A DNA stretch of 60,592 nucleotides from an uncultured Eubacteriales bacterium (GCA_902798825.1 CADBYI010000031.1:1-60592); one strand, 5' to 3'; shown: positions 19,176 through 27,473, numbered from the stretch's first letter. Numbers and translations: made by a program. The notes: generated from the sequence alone by a model not told the origin.

Positions 19176-21287
19176 TCAGCAGGCTTTCTGCTCGTGGACC
19201 AGCTCCTGCTCGTCCAGCACGAACTTCTTGCGGAGCACGTATTCCTCCTTCTTGCCGGCGTTGAAGTTCTGCACCGGGCGAAGGTAGCCCACCACCCGGC
19301 TCCACACCTCCGTGGGCAGGCCGCACTCCGGGCAGGTGAAGTGCTCGCCGGCGATATAGCCGTGCTCCTCGCAGATGGAGAAGGTGGGCGTGATGGAGAT
19401 GTAGGGCATCTTGTATTTCGTGAAGATGGTGCGGATCAGGTCCTTCACCGTCTCCACGTCGTTGATGCGCTCCCCCAGATACAGGTGCTGGACCGTGCCG
19501 CCGGTGTACAGGAACTGAAGCTCGTCCTGCAGGTCCATGCACTCGAAGATGTCGTCTGTATAGGTCACGGGCAGCTGGGTGCTGTTGGTATACTGGGGCT
19601 CGTCATGGCCGCTCTGGATGATGTGGGGGTACTTCTCCTTATCGAGGCGCGCCAGCCGATAGCTGGTGCCCTCGGCGGGGGTGGCCTCCAGGTTGTAGCT
19701 GTGGCCCGTCTCCTCCTGGAATTCCACCATCAGATCCCGCAGAAAATGCATGACCTCCAGGGAGAAGGCCAGGCCCTCTTTGCTTCCGATATCCTTCCCC
19801 AGGAAGTTCAGGCACGCCTCGTTCATGCCCACCAGGCCGATGGTGTTGAAGTGGTTGAACCAGTACTCCCCGGTGCGCGATTTTACGTTCCTGAGATAGT
19901 GGGCGGAATAGGGATAGAGGCCCCGGTCCGTCTGATGCTCGATGATCTTCCGCTTGATCTCCAAAGAGACCTTGCCCAGCTCCGCCACGCGGCGCAGGCG
20001 GGCGAAGAAGTCGGCCTTGTCCGTGGCCAGATACCCGATCCTGGGCAGGTTCACGGTATACACGCCGATACTGCCCGTCATGGGGTTGCTGCCGAAGAGG
20101 CCGCCACCCCGCTTTCTCAGCTCCCGCTTGTCCAGGCGCAGCCGGCAGCACATGCTCACCGCGTCCTCCGGGGACAGGTCGGAGTTCACGTAGTTGGCGA
20201 AGTATGGGATGCCGTACTTGCAGGTGATCTCCATGAAGCTGTTGACCACCGGGCTGTTCCAGTCGAAGTCACGGGTGATGTTGATGGTGGGAATGGGGAA
20301 CGTGAACACCCGGCCCTTGGAGTCCCCTTCCAGCATGACGGCGCAGAAGGCCTGGTTGAACAGGTCCATCTCCTTCTGGAAGTCGCCGTAGGTCTTGTCC
20401 ATATACTCCCCGCCGATGATGACGGGCTCCTCCCGAAGGGTCCTGGGCACCTTGATATCGAAGGTCAGGTTGGAGAAGGGGCACTGGAACCCCACCCGGG
20501 TGGGCACGTTGATGTTGAAAACGAACTCCTGCAGACACTGCTTGACCTCGTCGAAGGTCATGTGGTCATAGCGGATGAAGGGAGCGCAGTAGGTGTCGAA
20601 GGAGGACCAGGCCTGGGCGCCGGCGGTCTCTCCCTGGGTGGTGAAGGTGGAGTTGACCACCTGGCCCAGGAAGGAGCGAAGGTGCCTGGCAGGGCTGCTT
20701 TCCACCTTTCCCTCCACGCCGCCGAAACCGTCCATCAACAGCTGTCTAAGGTCCCAGCCCGCACAGTAGGGGCCGAAGAAGCCCAGATCGTGGATGTGGG
20801 CGTCGCCGGATTCGTGGGCCTGACGCACGTCCTCGGGATAGACCTTGTAGAGCCAGTATTTCTTGGTGAAGGACTCCCGGACGTAGTTGTTGAGGCCGTT
20901 GACGCTGCGCTGCATGTTGGCATTTTCCTTGGTGCCCCAGTCCTTGTCGTCCAGATAGTCCCCGAACATATCGATGGTGGCGCCGATCATGGCGTTGATC
21001 TCCCGGGTGGCCCGCCGCTTCTCCCGATAGAGGATGTAGGCCTTGGCGGTCTTGGCGTGGCCGTTTTCGATGAGGACCTTCTCCACGGCGTCCTGAATAT
21101 CCTCCACCTCGGGGACGGCATCGGTGAAGCGGGCGGAAACCATCTCCACCACCTGGTTGCAGAGCTCCTCGGCGATGGCCTCGTTGGTGCCGCCCACGGC
21201 CTTGGCCGCTTTCCAGATGGCGTTCTTGATCTTCTCCTGGTCGAAGGACTCGATGCGTCCATCCCTTTTTTTGATCTGTCGGATCAT
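19176..21287 (-). CDS. nrdD: Anaerobic ribonucleoside-triphosphate reductase
   Basis: Class III reductase making dNTPs without oxygen, using a glycyl radical. The 703-residue protein has an N-terminal ATP-cone (IRQIKKRDGRIESF) and the catalytic barrel. Its C-terminal zinc site is CEEH...CPECG, followed by RVVGYLRPVQNFNAGKK, whose glycine is the expected radical site. I chose the ATG at 21287 for its GGGAGGGG site; the longer frame includes the promoter. The NrdG activase is not in the window. Dependence on this enzyme fits a strict anaerobe. A perfect TTGACA promoter lies upstream. Confidence 0.95.
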   Translation of the reverse strand: MIRQIKKRDGRIESFDQEKIKNAIWKAAKAVGGTNEAIAEELCNQVVEMVSARFTDAVPEVEDIQDAVEKVLIENGHAKTAKAYILYREKRRATREINAMIGATIDMFGDYLDDKDWGTKENANMQRSVNGLNNYVRESFTKKYWLYKVYPEDVRQAHESGDAHIHDLGFFGPYCAGWDLRQLLMDGFGGVEGKVESSPARHLRSFLGQVVNSTFTTQGETAGAQAWSSFDTYCAPFIRYDHMTFDEVKQCLQEFVFNINVPTRVGFQCPFSNLTFDIKVPRTLREEPVIIGGEYMDKTYGDFQKEMDLFNQAFCAVMLEGDSKGRVFTFPIPTINITRDFDWNSPVVNSFMEITCKYGIPYFANYVNSDLSPEDAVSMCCRLRLDKRELRKRGGGLFGSNPMTGSIGVYTVNLPRIGYLATDKADFFARLRRVAELGKVSLEIKRKIIEHQTDRGLYPYSAHYLRNVKSRTGEYWFNHFNTIGLVGMNEACLNFLGKDIGSKEGLAFSLEVMHFLRDLMVEFQEETGHSYNLEATPAEGTSYRLARLDKEKYPHIIQSGHDEPQYTNSTQLPVTYTDDIFECMDLQDELQFLYTGGTVQHLYLGERINDVETVKDLIRTIFTKYKMPYISITPTFSICEEHGYIAGEHFTCPECGLPTEVWSRVVGYLRPVQNFNAGKKEEYVLRKKFVLDEQELVHEQKAC

Positions 21288-21317
21288 AGGCCCCTCCCGG
21301 TTTTTCTTGCTGATGGA

Positions 21318-21346
21318 AGTATAGCCATTGGCATATTTTGTGTCAA
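21318..21346 (-). promoter_or_regulatory. Sigma-A promoter for nrdD
   Basis: On the minus strand TTGACA and TATACT are separated by 17 bases, 31 bases before the start codon. Confidence 0.85.
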
Positions 21347-21632
21347 CCGCTGAAAATGAATACAACATCTTGACCGCATTTTGGGTATGCGCTGAATAAA
21401 GGGTGTGGACAAATCAAAGGGCGGCCCCCAAAGGGCGGACCGCCGCGATTTTGGATATTCAATTGTCTGAGGATATATTCACTCCCGGTTGCATAGGATT
21501 TGAATGGGCGTGAGTATCTATAAATATTGTTTAAGGAGCGTTCATATTCGATTCATGGCCCATTCAATTCTCCTTCACGGCTCATTCAACATCTTGTGAC
21601 GGCCATGTGAACGGGTCACAAGGGGCTGTGGC
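21347..21632 (-). other. Intergenic region upstream of nrdD with direct and inverted repeats
   Basis: No gene is seen here. It holds an inverted repeat (CTTGTGAC at 21593-21600 with GTCACAAG at 21615-21622) just after the amidohydrolase stop. It also holds two imperfect 14-base direct repeats (TTCATGGCCCATTC at 21552 and TTCACGGCTCATTC at 21574) spaced 22 bases, about two helical turns. A GC-rich hairpin lies near 21418-21450. The spacing of the direct repeats suggests a regulator site for nrdD. I do not see a convincing NrdR-box pair or a cobalamin riboswitch. Confidence 0.4.
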
Positions 21633-22979
21633 TTATCCCAGCAATCGCTCAATCTCCTCTTTCCCCTGCCGATACAGACGCTCCTCGTCCACCTTCATCA
21701 GATGCCCGTCCTTCACGGTGAGCTGTCCGTTGACGAAGACCATATCGCAGGGCCTGTGATACCCCACGTTCCCGAACAGGTCCCGGGGGTCCAGCTCTGC
21801 ACACAGCAGGTCCGGCTGTTCCTTTCGGATCAGGAAGCAGTCGGCCCCCATGCCCTCCTGTATGCTCCCGATGTCCCTTCGTCCCAGGAGGGATGCGCTG
21901 CCCACGGTGGCCATCTTCAGCAATTGGTAACCGGTTGGCGCCTGTTCCCCCCAGGTGAGCCGATGGAGCAGGAAGGCCGTCCGTATCTCGTCCATCATGT
22001 TGCTGCCGTCGTTGCTGGCGGAGCCGTCCACGGCCAGGCCCACCTTCACCCCTCTCTTCAGCATATCCGGTACCCGGCAGACGCCGCTGTGGAGCTTCAT
22101 GTTGGAGTTGGGACAATGGGCCACGCCGGTGCCCGTAGCGGCCAGCAAGTCCAGCTCCGCATCGTTCATATGGATGCCGTGGGCGTACCACACGTCGTCC
22201 CCCACCCAGCCCAAGGACTCCATATAGGCCACCGGCCGCCTGCCGAACCGGGACAGGGTGTAGTTCTCCTCGTCCATGGTCTCCCCCACGTGGGTGTGGA
22301 GCCGGACGCCGTAGGCCCGGGCCAGGCTGGCGCTTTCCCGCATCAGATCCCCGCTGACGGAGAAGGGCGAGCAGGGGGCCAGGACGATGTCGTGCATACG
22401 GTCCGTTTCGGGGTGATGGTATGCTTCGATGAGCCGCCGGCTGTCCGCCAGTATCTCGTCGATGGTCTGCACCACGGAATCCGGCGGCAGGCCCCCGTCC
22501 TTTTTGGACAGGTCCATGCTGCCACGGGAAGCCACGAAGCGGATGCCCAGCCTGTCCGCCGCCTCCATCTGCCGGACGATCAGGTCCCCGGCGCCCTTGG
22601 GGAACACATAGTGATGGTCGAAGCAGGTGGTGCAGCCGTAGCGCATGAGCTCCCCCATGGCGGCCAGGGAGGAAAGATACACCGTGTCCCCGTTCAGGTT
22701 CTTCCATATCTCATAGAGGGTCCTGAGCCAATCGAACAGCTCCATTCCCTGGACGAGCTCCAAGCTTCGGGTGAAGTATTGATACAGATGATGGTGGGTG
22801 TTGACGAAGCCGGGATAGAGGAGCATCCCGGAGCAGTCGAAGACCCGGTCCGCCTGCCGGTCGGAGGGGCCGATCCTCTCTATCCTGCCATCCGAAAACC
22901 ACAGGTCCGTGTTTTTGTATATCCTGTCCTCCCCGTCGCAGGAAACGATGGTGTCCACATTTTTCAGCAGTGTGCGCAT
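21633..22979 (-). CDS. Amidohydrolase, 8-oxoguanine deaminase type
   Basis: A 448-residue metal-dependent deaminase of the amidohydrolase superfamily. It has the first metal motif NTHHHLYQ near residue 62, then MRYGCTTCFDHHY, LHTHVGETMDEE and a YAHGIHM histidine. VAHCPNSNMKLHSG and the metal-binding aspartate in GLAVDGSASNDGSNM complete the set. This pattern matches 8-oxoguanine/hydroxyatrazine-type deaminases, so purine salvage is the best guess; substrate assignment is an inference. The ATG was chosen for its AAGGAGG site. It stands alone, divergent from the ECF transporter genes. Confidence 0.82.
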   Translation of the reverse strand: MRTLLKNVDTIVSCDGEDRIYKNTDLWFSDGRIERIGPSDRQADRVFDCSGMLLYPGFVNTHHHLYQYFTRSLELVQGMELFDWLRTLYEIWKNLNGDTVYLSSLAAMGELMRYGCTTCFDHHYVFPKGAGDLIVRQMEAADRLGIRFVASRGSMDLSKKDGGLPPDSVVQTIDEILADSRRLIEAYHHPETDRMHDIVLAPCSPFSVSGDLMRESASLARAYGVRLHTHVGETMDEENYTLSRFGRRPVAYMESLGWVGDDVWYAHGIHMNDAELDLLAATGTGVAHCPNSNMKLHSGVCRVPDMLKRGVKVGLAVDGSASNDGSNMMDEIRTAFLLHRLTWGEQAPTGYQLLKMATVGSASLLGRRDIGSIQEGMGADCFLIRKEQPDLLCAELDPRDLFGNVGYHRPCDMVFVNGQLTVKDGHLMKVDEERLYRQGKEEIERLLG

Positions 22980-23123
22980 CCGTTCCACCTCCTTATGTAT
23001 GGCAGTATACCACCTTTCCCCCGTTCGGTCATCCTTTTTCCATCCAAATCCCAAAAGGGGGCAGCCTTTCTTTTTTCTCCCCGCCCACAGACTGGTCCCC
23101 CTCCTGAGAAAAAAGAAATGTCT

Positions 23124-23189
23124 TTGTCCTTTTCTTTGTCATTGTCATTTTCTTTGTCGTTGTCCTTGTCATTGTCATTGTCCTTGTCT
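23124..23189 (+). repeat. Degenerate hexanucleotide tandem repeat
   Basis: Eleven consecutive hexamers of the form TTGTCN, two of them TTTTCT, make a 66-base low-complexity tract. On the other strand they would encode alternating Asp/Glu-Asn/Lys, but no start or ribosome site supports a gene. Confidence 0.8.
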
Positions 23190-23288
23190 TGGCCATGTTT
23201 GCCACACAGAAAATGGCCTCCCCATCCTCCTCCACAGAAAGTCAAACAATTGCCATGGCGCCATGACCAGGCCATTGGGATTTTAGGC

Positions 23289-23317
23289 TTGTTTATTCCC
23301 GCTTCCCTTGCTATAAT
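23289..23317 (+). promoter_or_regulatory. Sigma-A promoter for the ecfA1 operon
   Basis: TTGTTT and a perfect TATAAT are separated by 17 bases, 24 bases before the ecfA1 start codon. Confidence 0.75.
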
Positions 23318-23340
23318 AAAATAGTTTTGGAGGCGAAAAC

Positions 23341-24162
23341 ATGATCGAATTCAAAGGTGTCCGATTCAGATATGACGAAGAGGCTCCGGAGGCTCTCAAG
23401 GGCATCGACCTTGAGATTCCCGACGGCATCTTTTTGGTGGTGGCAGGCCACAACGGCAGCGGCAAGAGCACCCTGTCCAAGCACATCAACGGCCTGCTGC
23501 TCCCCAGCGAGGGGCAGGTGCTGGTGAACGGCCTCGACACGAAGAGCGAGCAGGATCTACTCGCCATCCGGCAGCAGGTGGGCATGGTCTTCCAGAACCC
23601 GGACAACCAGCTGGTCACCACCATCGTGGAGGAGGACGTGGCCTTTGGGCCGGAGAATCTGGGCGTCCCCTCCCCCGAGATCCGCATCCGGGTGGACGAG
23701 GCCCTTCGGAAGGTGGGCATGTCCGCCTACGCCGGCAGCGCCGCCCATCGGCTGTCCGGCGGTCAGAAGCAGCGCATCGCTATCGCCGGCATGCTGGCCA
23801 TGGAGCCCCGCATCCTGGTACTGGACGAAGCCACCGCCATGCTGGACCCCAAGGGCCGGGAGGAGCTTCTGTCCACGGTGTACGAACTGAACCGGAAGAA
23901 CGGCATGACCGTGATCATGATCACCCAGTATATGGAGGAGGCCGTCATGGCCGATCGGCTGGTGGTCATGAGTGGGGGCGAGATCGTCATGGACGGCGTC
24001 CCGGCTGAGATATTCACCCGTGCGGAGGAGCTGCGTTCCCTTGGCCTGGACGTGCCGGAGATCGTGCGCATCCGCCAGGACCTTGCCGCAGCCGGCGTCT
24101 CCCTCTCCCCCTCCCTTTTGACCGACACAGCGCTTGCGGAGGCCCTATGCCCATTGTTATAG
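23341..24162 (+). CDS. ecfA1: Energy-coupling factor transporter ATPase A1
   Basis: One of two ATPases of a group II ECF module that powers several vitamin-binding S components. Walker A GHNGSGKST lies near residue 38, the Q-loop MVFQNPDNQL near 85, the signature RLSGGQKQR near 140, and Walker B ILVLDEATAMLDP near 160. In ECF pairs EcfA1 commonly has this LDEATAMLDP form, while EcfA2 has LDEPMAGLDP as in the next gene. It overlaps ecfA2 by 16 bases and heads the operon ecfA1-ecfA2-ecfT-truA-tadA. Confidence 0.94.
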   Translation: MIEFKGVRFRYDEEAPEALKGIDLEIPDGIFLVVAGHNGSGKSTLSKHINGLLLPSEGQVLVNGLDTKSEQDLLAIRQQVGMVFQNPDNQLVTTIVEEDVAFGPENLGVPSPEIRIRVDEALRKVGMSAYAGSAAHRLSGGQKQRIAIAGMLAMEPRILVLDEATAMLDPKGREELLSTVYELNRKNGMTVIMITQYMEEAVMADRLVVMSGGEIVMDGVPAEIFTRAEELRSLGLDVPEIVRIRQDLAAAGVSLSPSLLTDTALAEALCPLL

Positions 24163-24992
24163 ATCATCTGTCCCATACCTATTTCGACGGTGCCACCTCC
24201 GTCCCCGCCGTGAATGACGTATGCTTTGAGGTCCGTGAAGGGGAGTTTTTGGCCATCATCGGCCACACGGGCTGCGGCAAGACCACCCTGGTCCAGCATC
24301 TCAACGGTCTCTTGCTCCCCAGCTCCGGCCGGGTGCTGGTGGATGGGCTGGACACGGCGGACAAGAAGCAGCGCATCACCCTCCGTTCCCTGGTGGGCAT
24401 GGTGTTCCAGTATCCGGAGTATCAGCTGTTTGCGGATACGGTCCGGGAGGACGTGGCCTTCGGGCCCCGAAACATGAAGCTATCTGAGGGCGAAATCGCC
24501 CTGCGGGTCAGCGAAGCCATGTCCATGGTGGGCCTTTCCATGGAACGGTTCGCGGATAAATCCCCCTTTGAGCTGTCCGGCGGCGAAAAGCGGCGGGCGG
24601 CCCTGGCGGGCACGCTGGCCATGCGGCCCAAGTATCTGGTGCTGGACGAGCCCATGGCCGGATTGGACCCCCAGGGGCGTCAGAGCATCCTGGGCATGCT
24701 GGAAAATCTGCGACAGGAGACCGGCTGCAGCATCCTCATGGTCTCACATTCCATGGAGGACGTGGCCCGGCACGCGGACCGTATCCTGGTCATGGACCAC
24801 GGGAAGGTACAGTATCTCGACACCCCCAAGGCCGTCTTTTCCCACAGCGAGGAGCTGGAGGCCATGGGCCTGTCCCTGCCCGCCCCCTGTCGAGTGGCCG
24901 CCCTGCTGCGGAAGAGGGGCGTGGACGCCCCGGCGGACGTGTGCACCCGGGAGGATCTGGAAGCGTATCTTTTGGGGAGGCTGAAAGCATGA
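24147..24992 (+). CDS. ecfA2: Energy-coupling factor transporter ATPase A2
   Basis: Second ATPase of the ECF module, 281 residues. Walker A GHTGCGKTT lies near residue 37, MVFQYPEYQLF near 89, signature LSGGEKRR near 142, and Walker B LVLDEPMAGLDP near 165. The C-terminal extension after the H-loop (SHSMEDVARHADR) is typical for contact with EcfT coupling helices. It begins inside ecfA1 and its stop forms an ATGA overlap with ecfT, so the three are translated together at near-equal levels. Confidence 0.94.
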   Translation: MPIVIDHLSHTYFDGATSVPAVNDVCFEVREGEFLAIIGHTGCGKTTLVQHLNGLLLPSSGRVLVDGLDTADKKQRITLRSLVGMVFQYPEYQLFADTVREDVAFGPRNMKLSEGEIALRVSEAMSMVGLSMERFADKSPFELSGGEKRRAALAGTLAMRPKYLVLDEPMAGLDPQGRQSILGMLENLRQETGCSILMVSHSMEDVARHADRILVMDHGKVQYLDTPKAVFSHSEELEAMGLSLPAPCRVAALLRKRGVDAPADVCTREDLEAYLLGRLKA

Positions 24993-25801
24993 CGGACATC
25001 ACCTTGGGCCAATTCATCCCCGGCAACTCCTGCATCCACCGGCTGGACCCCAGGACGAAGATCGTGCTGATGCTGATCTATATCGTCATGGTGTTCCTGG
25101 TGAAGTCCCTGGTTCTGTTCCTGGCGCCGCTGGTCTATGTGCTCCTGAGTTTGTGGCTGGGCAATATCTCCTTCAGCTATTTCGGCAAAGCCATCAAGCC
25201 CATCCGCTTTCTGCTGGTGCTCATGTTCCTGCTGAATATGTTCATCACCCCCGGGGAAAAGGTCGTCTTCACCTGGAAGTTCATCACCATCACACAGGAA
25301 GGGCTGCTGCAGGCGGTCTATATCTCCCTGCGCCTCATTCTGTTGGTGACCGGGGCTTCCCTAATGACCCTGACCACCTCCCCCATCGCCCTGACGGACG
25401 GCCTTGAACGGATGCTCTCCCCTCTCAAGGTGTTCAAGTTTCCCGCCCACGAGCTGGCCATGATGATGACCATCGCCCTTCGGTTCATCCCCACCCTCAT
25501 GGAGGAGGCGGACAAGATCCGCAAGGCCCAGATGGCCCGGGGCGCGGACTTCGAATCCGGGAACATCATCGCCCGGGCCAAGGCCATGATCCCCATCCTG
25601 ATCCCCCTGTTCGTGTCCGCATTCCGGCGGGCGGACGAGCTGGCCATGGCCATGGAGTCCCGCTGTTATCACGGGGGCGAGGGGCGGACCAAACTCCATC
25701 AGCTGCGGTTCAGGCTGGCCGATTTGGTGGCGCTGCTGGTGACGGTGGCCTTCATGGCTTTCATTCTGATCATCCAGCGACTCTTTCCGGGGCTGATCTG
25801 A
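24989..25801 (+). CDS. ecfT: Energy-coupling factor transporter transmembrane protein
   Basis: The membrane scaffold joining EcfA1A2 to substrate-binding S proteins. The 270-residue protein has an N-terminal LDPRTKI motif, several membrane helices (about 22-60, 70-90, 110-130 and 245-265), and the coupling-helix signatures ARGADF and MESRCYHG. I start at the ATG overlapping the ecfA2 stop; the longer in-frame start lies deep inside ecfA2. No S component is in the window, so S genes must lie elsewhere, as is normal for group II systems. Confidence 0.92.
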   Translation: MTDITLGQFIPGNSCIHRLDPRTKIVLMLIYIVMVFLVKSLVLFLAPLVYVLLSLWLGNISFSYFGKAIKPIRFLLVLMFLLNMFITPGEKVVFTWKFITITQEGLLQAVYISLRLILLVTGASLMTLTTSPIALTDGLERMLSPLKVFKFPAHELAMMMTIALRFIPTLMEEADKIRKAQMARGADFESGNIIARAKAMIPILIPLFVSAFRRADELAMAMESRCYHGGEGRTKLHQLRFRLADLVALLVTVAFMAFILIIQRLFPGLI

Positions 25802-25802
25802 T

Positions 25803-26576
25803 ATGCGGCGCATCCGGACCATAATCGCATACGACGGCACGGACTACGTGGGCTGGCAGACCCAACCCAACGGCCTGGCTGTCCAGGAAGTGATCGAGGG
25901 GGCCATTCGAGAGGTCACCGGGGAACAGACCAGCCTTCAGGGCAGCGGCCGTACAGACTCCGGCGTCCACGCCCGGGCCCAGGTCGCTCACTTCGACACG
26001 GACGCCCGCATGGCTGCGGACAAGTTCGCCATCGCTCTCAACACCCATCTGCCCGCAGATATTCGGGTGCTGTATTCCGAGGAGGCTGATCCTGAATTTC
26101 ACGCCCGTTTCTCCGCCAAGGAGAAGCAGTATCGCTATTTCGTCCAGACCGGCCCCCACGGGGACGTGTTCGCCCGCAAGTATGCCCTTCACGCCTATAT
26201 GCCCCTGGATCTCGACCTCATGAACGAGGCCGCCGCTCTAGTGGTGGGCACCCATGACTTCTCCGCCTTCATGTCCACGGGCCGGGAGGTGGAGACCGCC
26301 GTGCGCACCGTGAGCCTATCCCGGTGGGAGCGCCAGGGAAAGTTCCTGGTCTACACCGTTCAGGGAAACGGGTTTTTATACAACATGGTCCGCATTTTGG
26401 TCGGCACTATGGTGGGCATGGGCAGCGGCCGCATCCCGGCGGACAGCATGGAAAAGGCCCTCTCCACCCTCTCCCGGAAGGACGCCGGCCCCACAGCCCC
26501 CCCTCACGGGTTGATCCTGTGGCGGGTGAAGTATCCGAACTTCGACACGGAGGAGGTGCTTTCCCGTGACGGCTGA
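25803..26576 (+). CDS. truA: tRNA pseudouridine synthase A
   Basis: Makes pseudouridine at positions 38-40 of the anticodon arm. The 257-residue protein has the TruA N-terminus (RTIIAYDGTDYVGWQ) and the catalytic aspartate D52 in GSGRTDSGVHA. LRxD-like and YRYFV elements, and NGFLYNMVRILVGT near residue 184, are also present. It starts one base after the ecfT stop. The ecfA1-ecfA2-ecfT-truA order is widely conserved in Firmicutes, here without the ribosomal protein genes that usually follow. tadA overlaps its end. Confidence 0.95.
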   Translation: MRRIRTIIAYDGTDYVGWQTQPNGLAVQEVIEGAIREVTGEQTSLQGSGRTDSGVHARAQVAHFDTDARMAADKFAIALNTHLPADIRVLYSEEADPEFHARFSAKEKQYRYFVQTGPHGDVFARKYALHAYMPLDLDLMNEAAALVVGTHDFSAFMSTGREVETAVRTVSLSRWERQGKFLVYTVQGNGFLYNMVRILVGTMVGMGSGRIPADSMEKALSTLSRKDAGPTAPPHGLILWRVKYPNFDTEEVLSRDG

Positions 26577-27006
26577 TGAGCGTTGGATGCAGGAAGCACT
26601 GACGGAAGCCCGGGCGGCGTTTGACGCGGACGAGGTCCCGGTGGGCGCCGTGGTGGTCAGGGACGACAGCATCGTCGCCAAAGCCCACAACCTGTCCCGA
26701 CAGCAGAACGATCCCACACGCCACGCGGAGCTGCTAGCCCTTCAGGAAGCGCAGCAAAAGCTCGGCTCCCTTGCCGGCTGCACCCTGTATGTGACCATGG
26801 AGCCCTGCGCCATGTGCGCCGGGGCCATGGTGCTGCTGAAGCTCCCCAAACTGGTGTTCGGCGCCTTCGATGAAAGCTGCGGCTGCACCGGTTCAAGGGT
26901 GGATCTCACCGACCACTGGTTCTATCACTCCGTGGAGACCTGGGGGGGCGTCCGCGAGAAGGAATGCGCCCAGCTGCTCACAGACTTCTTTCAAAGAAAG
27001 CGTTGA
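26566..27006 (+). CDS. tadA: tRNA-specific adenosine deaminase
   Basis: Deaminates adenosine 34 to inosine in tRNA-Arg. The zinc deaminase motif is H53-A-E55 with PCAMCAG (C81 and C84), and the 146-residue length is normal. Translation probably starts at a GTG at 26566, 13 bases after an AGGAGG and overlapping the truA stop; no better ATG exists before WMQEAL. Together with truA and the tRNA-Ser gene 36 bases downstream, this end of the operon is devoted to tRNA. Confidence 0.94.
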   Translation: MTADERWMQEALTEARAAFDADEVPVGAVVVRDDSIVAKAHNLSRQQNDPTRHAELLALQEAQQKLGSLAGCTLYVTMEPCAMCAGAMVLLKLPKLVFGAFDESCGCTGSRVDLTDHWFYHSVETWGGVREKECAQLLTDFFQRKR

Positions 27007-27042
27007 TTTTTTCAAACCGATACGGTATACTACCCTCTGCCT

Positions 27043-27131
27043 GGAGACGTATCGAAGTGGTCATAACGGGGCTGACTCGAAATCAGTTGAACAGCGATGT
27101 TCCGTGGGTTCGAATCCCACCGTCTCCGCCA
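27043..27131 (+). tRNA. tRNA-Ser(CGA), with encoded CCA
   Basis: A class II tRNA with acceptor GGAGACG pairing with CGTCTCC. The anticodon loop is CTCGAAA (anticodon CGA, reads UCG), the variable arm is long as expected for serine, the T arm contains GTTCGAATC, and CCA is encoded. It follows tadA closely. Its CCA lies inside the stem of the hairpin that follows, and copies of its 3' end recur downstream. Confidence 0.95.
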
Positions 27132-27168
27132 AAAACAAAGCCACCAAATGGTGGCTTTTGTTTTTGGC
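27128..27168 (+). terminator. Terminator hairpin that includes the tRNA-Ser CCA end
   Basis: GCCAAAAACAAA plus GCCACC pairs with GGTGGC plus TTTTGTTTTTGGC around an AAAT loop. The first four bases are the discriminator and CCA of tRNA-Ser, so the 3' end would be paired in the primary transcript. Confidence 0.8.
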
Positions 27169-27172
27169 TATT

Positions 27173-27281
27173 GGAGACGGTTGGGATTCGAACGGGCTCG
27201 GTAGTGAATGAGGCGCCTGTGGCGCTTCAGAGCCGAGCCCATGGCCCGCCGCGCACGGCGGGTCGAATCCCACCCCGGCGG
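27173..27281 (+). repeat. tRNA-Ser-matched palindromic repeat, unit A
   Basis: The left arm GGAGACGGTTGGGATTCGAA is the reverse complement of the tRNA-Ser 3' end with one extra T. The right arm TCGAATCCCACCCCGG repeats the T-arm sequence directly. Between them lies a GC-rich insert with two inverted repeats (CGGGCTCGG/CCGAGCCC and CCCGCCG/CGGCGGG). A 40-base segment ending in the left arm recurs at 27307-27346 with one mismatch. Confidence 0.8.
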
Positions 27282-27326
27282 ACACACAAGTATTGTGGGG
27301 GCGGATGGCTTTTGTTTTTGGCTTTT

Positions 27327-27410
27327 GGAGACGGTTGGGATTCGAAGCCGCGTCAAGAAAAAGCCACAGTGTGGCTTTTTCAGCGGCAAGGGCAGAATCC
27401 CACCCCGGCG
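27327..27410 (+). repeat. tRNA-Ser-matched palindromic repeat, unit B
   Basis: It has the same left arm as unit A and a right arm AATCCCACCCCGGCG. The 47-base core (27347-27393) is a hairpin, AAAAAGCCACA with TGTGGCTTTTT, flanked by GCCGC and GCGGC and ending AAGGGC. This core aligns without gaps to the cores of the two units beside tRNA-Leu. Confidence 0.82.
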
Positions 27411-27444
27411 TGCACGCAACATCCCAGTGTCCTTGCCCTCCCCC

Positions 27445-27473
27445 TTGACTTTTTCCCCCGCCCCAGGTATACT
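27445..27473 (+). promoter_or_regulatory. Sigma-A promoter for the ABC-F gene
   Basis: TTGACT and TATACT are separated by 17 bases. The start codon of the next full gene is about 170 bases further on, leaving a long leader. Confidence 0.8.

Larger units (their letters stand above)
22980..23340. other. Divergent intergenic region between amidohydrolase and ecfA1
   Basis: No gene is supported. It contains the degenerate hexanucleotide repeat at 23124-23189, an inverted repeat GGCCAT/ATGGCC at about 23192-23217, and the ecfA1 promoter. No riboswitch is apparent for the amidohydrolase. Confidence 0.5.

Noticed and set aside
19167..21353. 728-codon open frame opposite nrdD
   Set aside because: The nrdD frame has every class III reductase motif; the opposite frame is compositionally biased and has no recognisable domain.
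22964..23275. Minus-strand frame with an Asp-Lys/Asp-Asn repeat
   Set aside because: It is only the translation of the hexanucleotide tract and lacks a ribosome site and conserved flanks.
27173..27410. CRISPR array or prophage att site at the tRNA repeats
   Set aside because: There are only two units, spacers are not of equal length, the units are palindromic with tRNA-derived arms, and no cas, integrase or phage gene is nearby.
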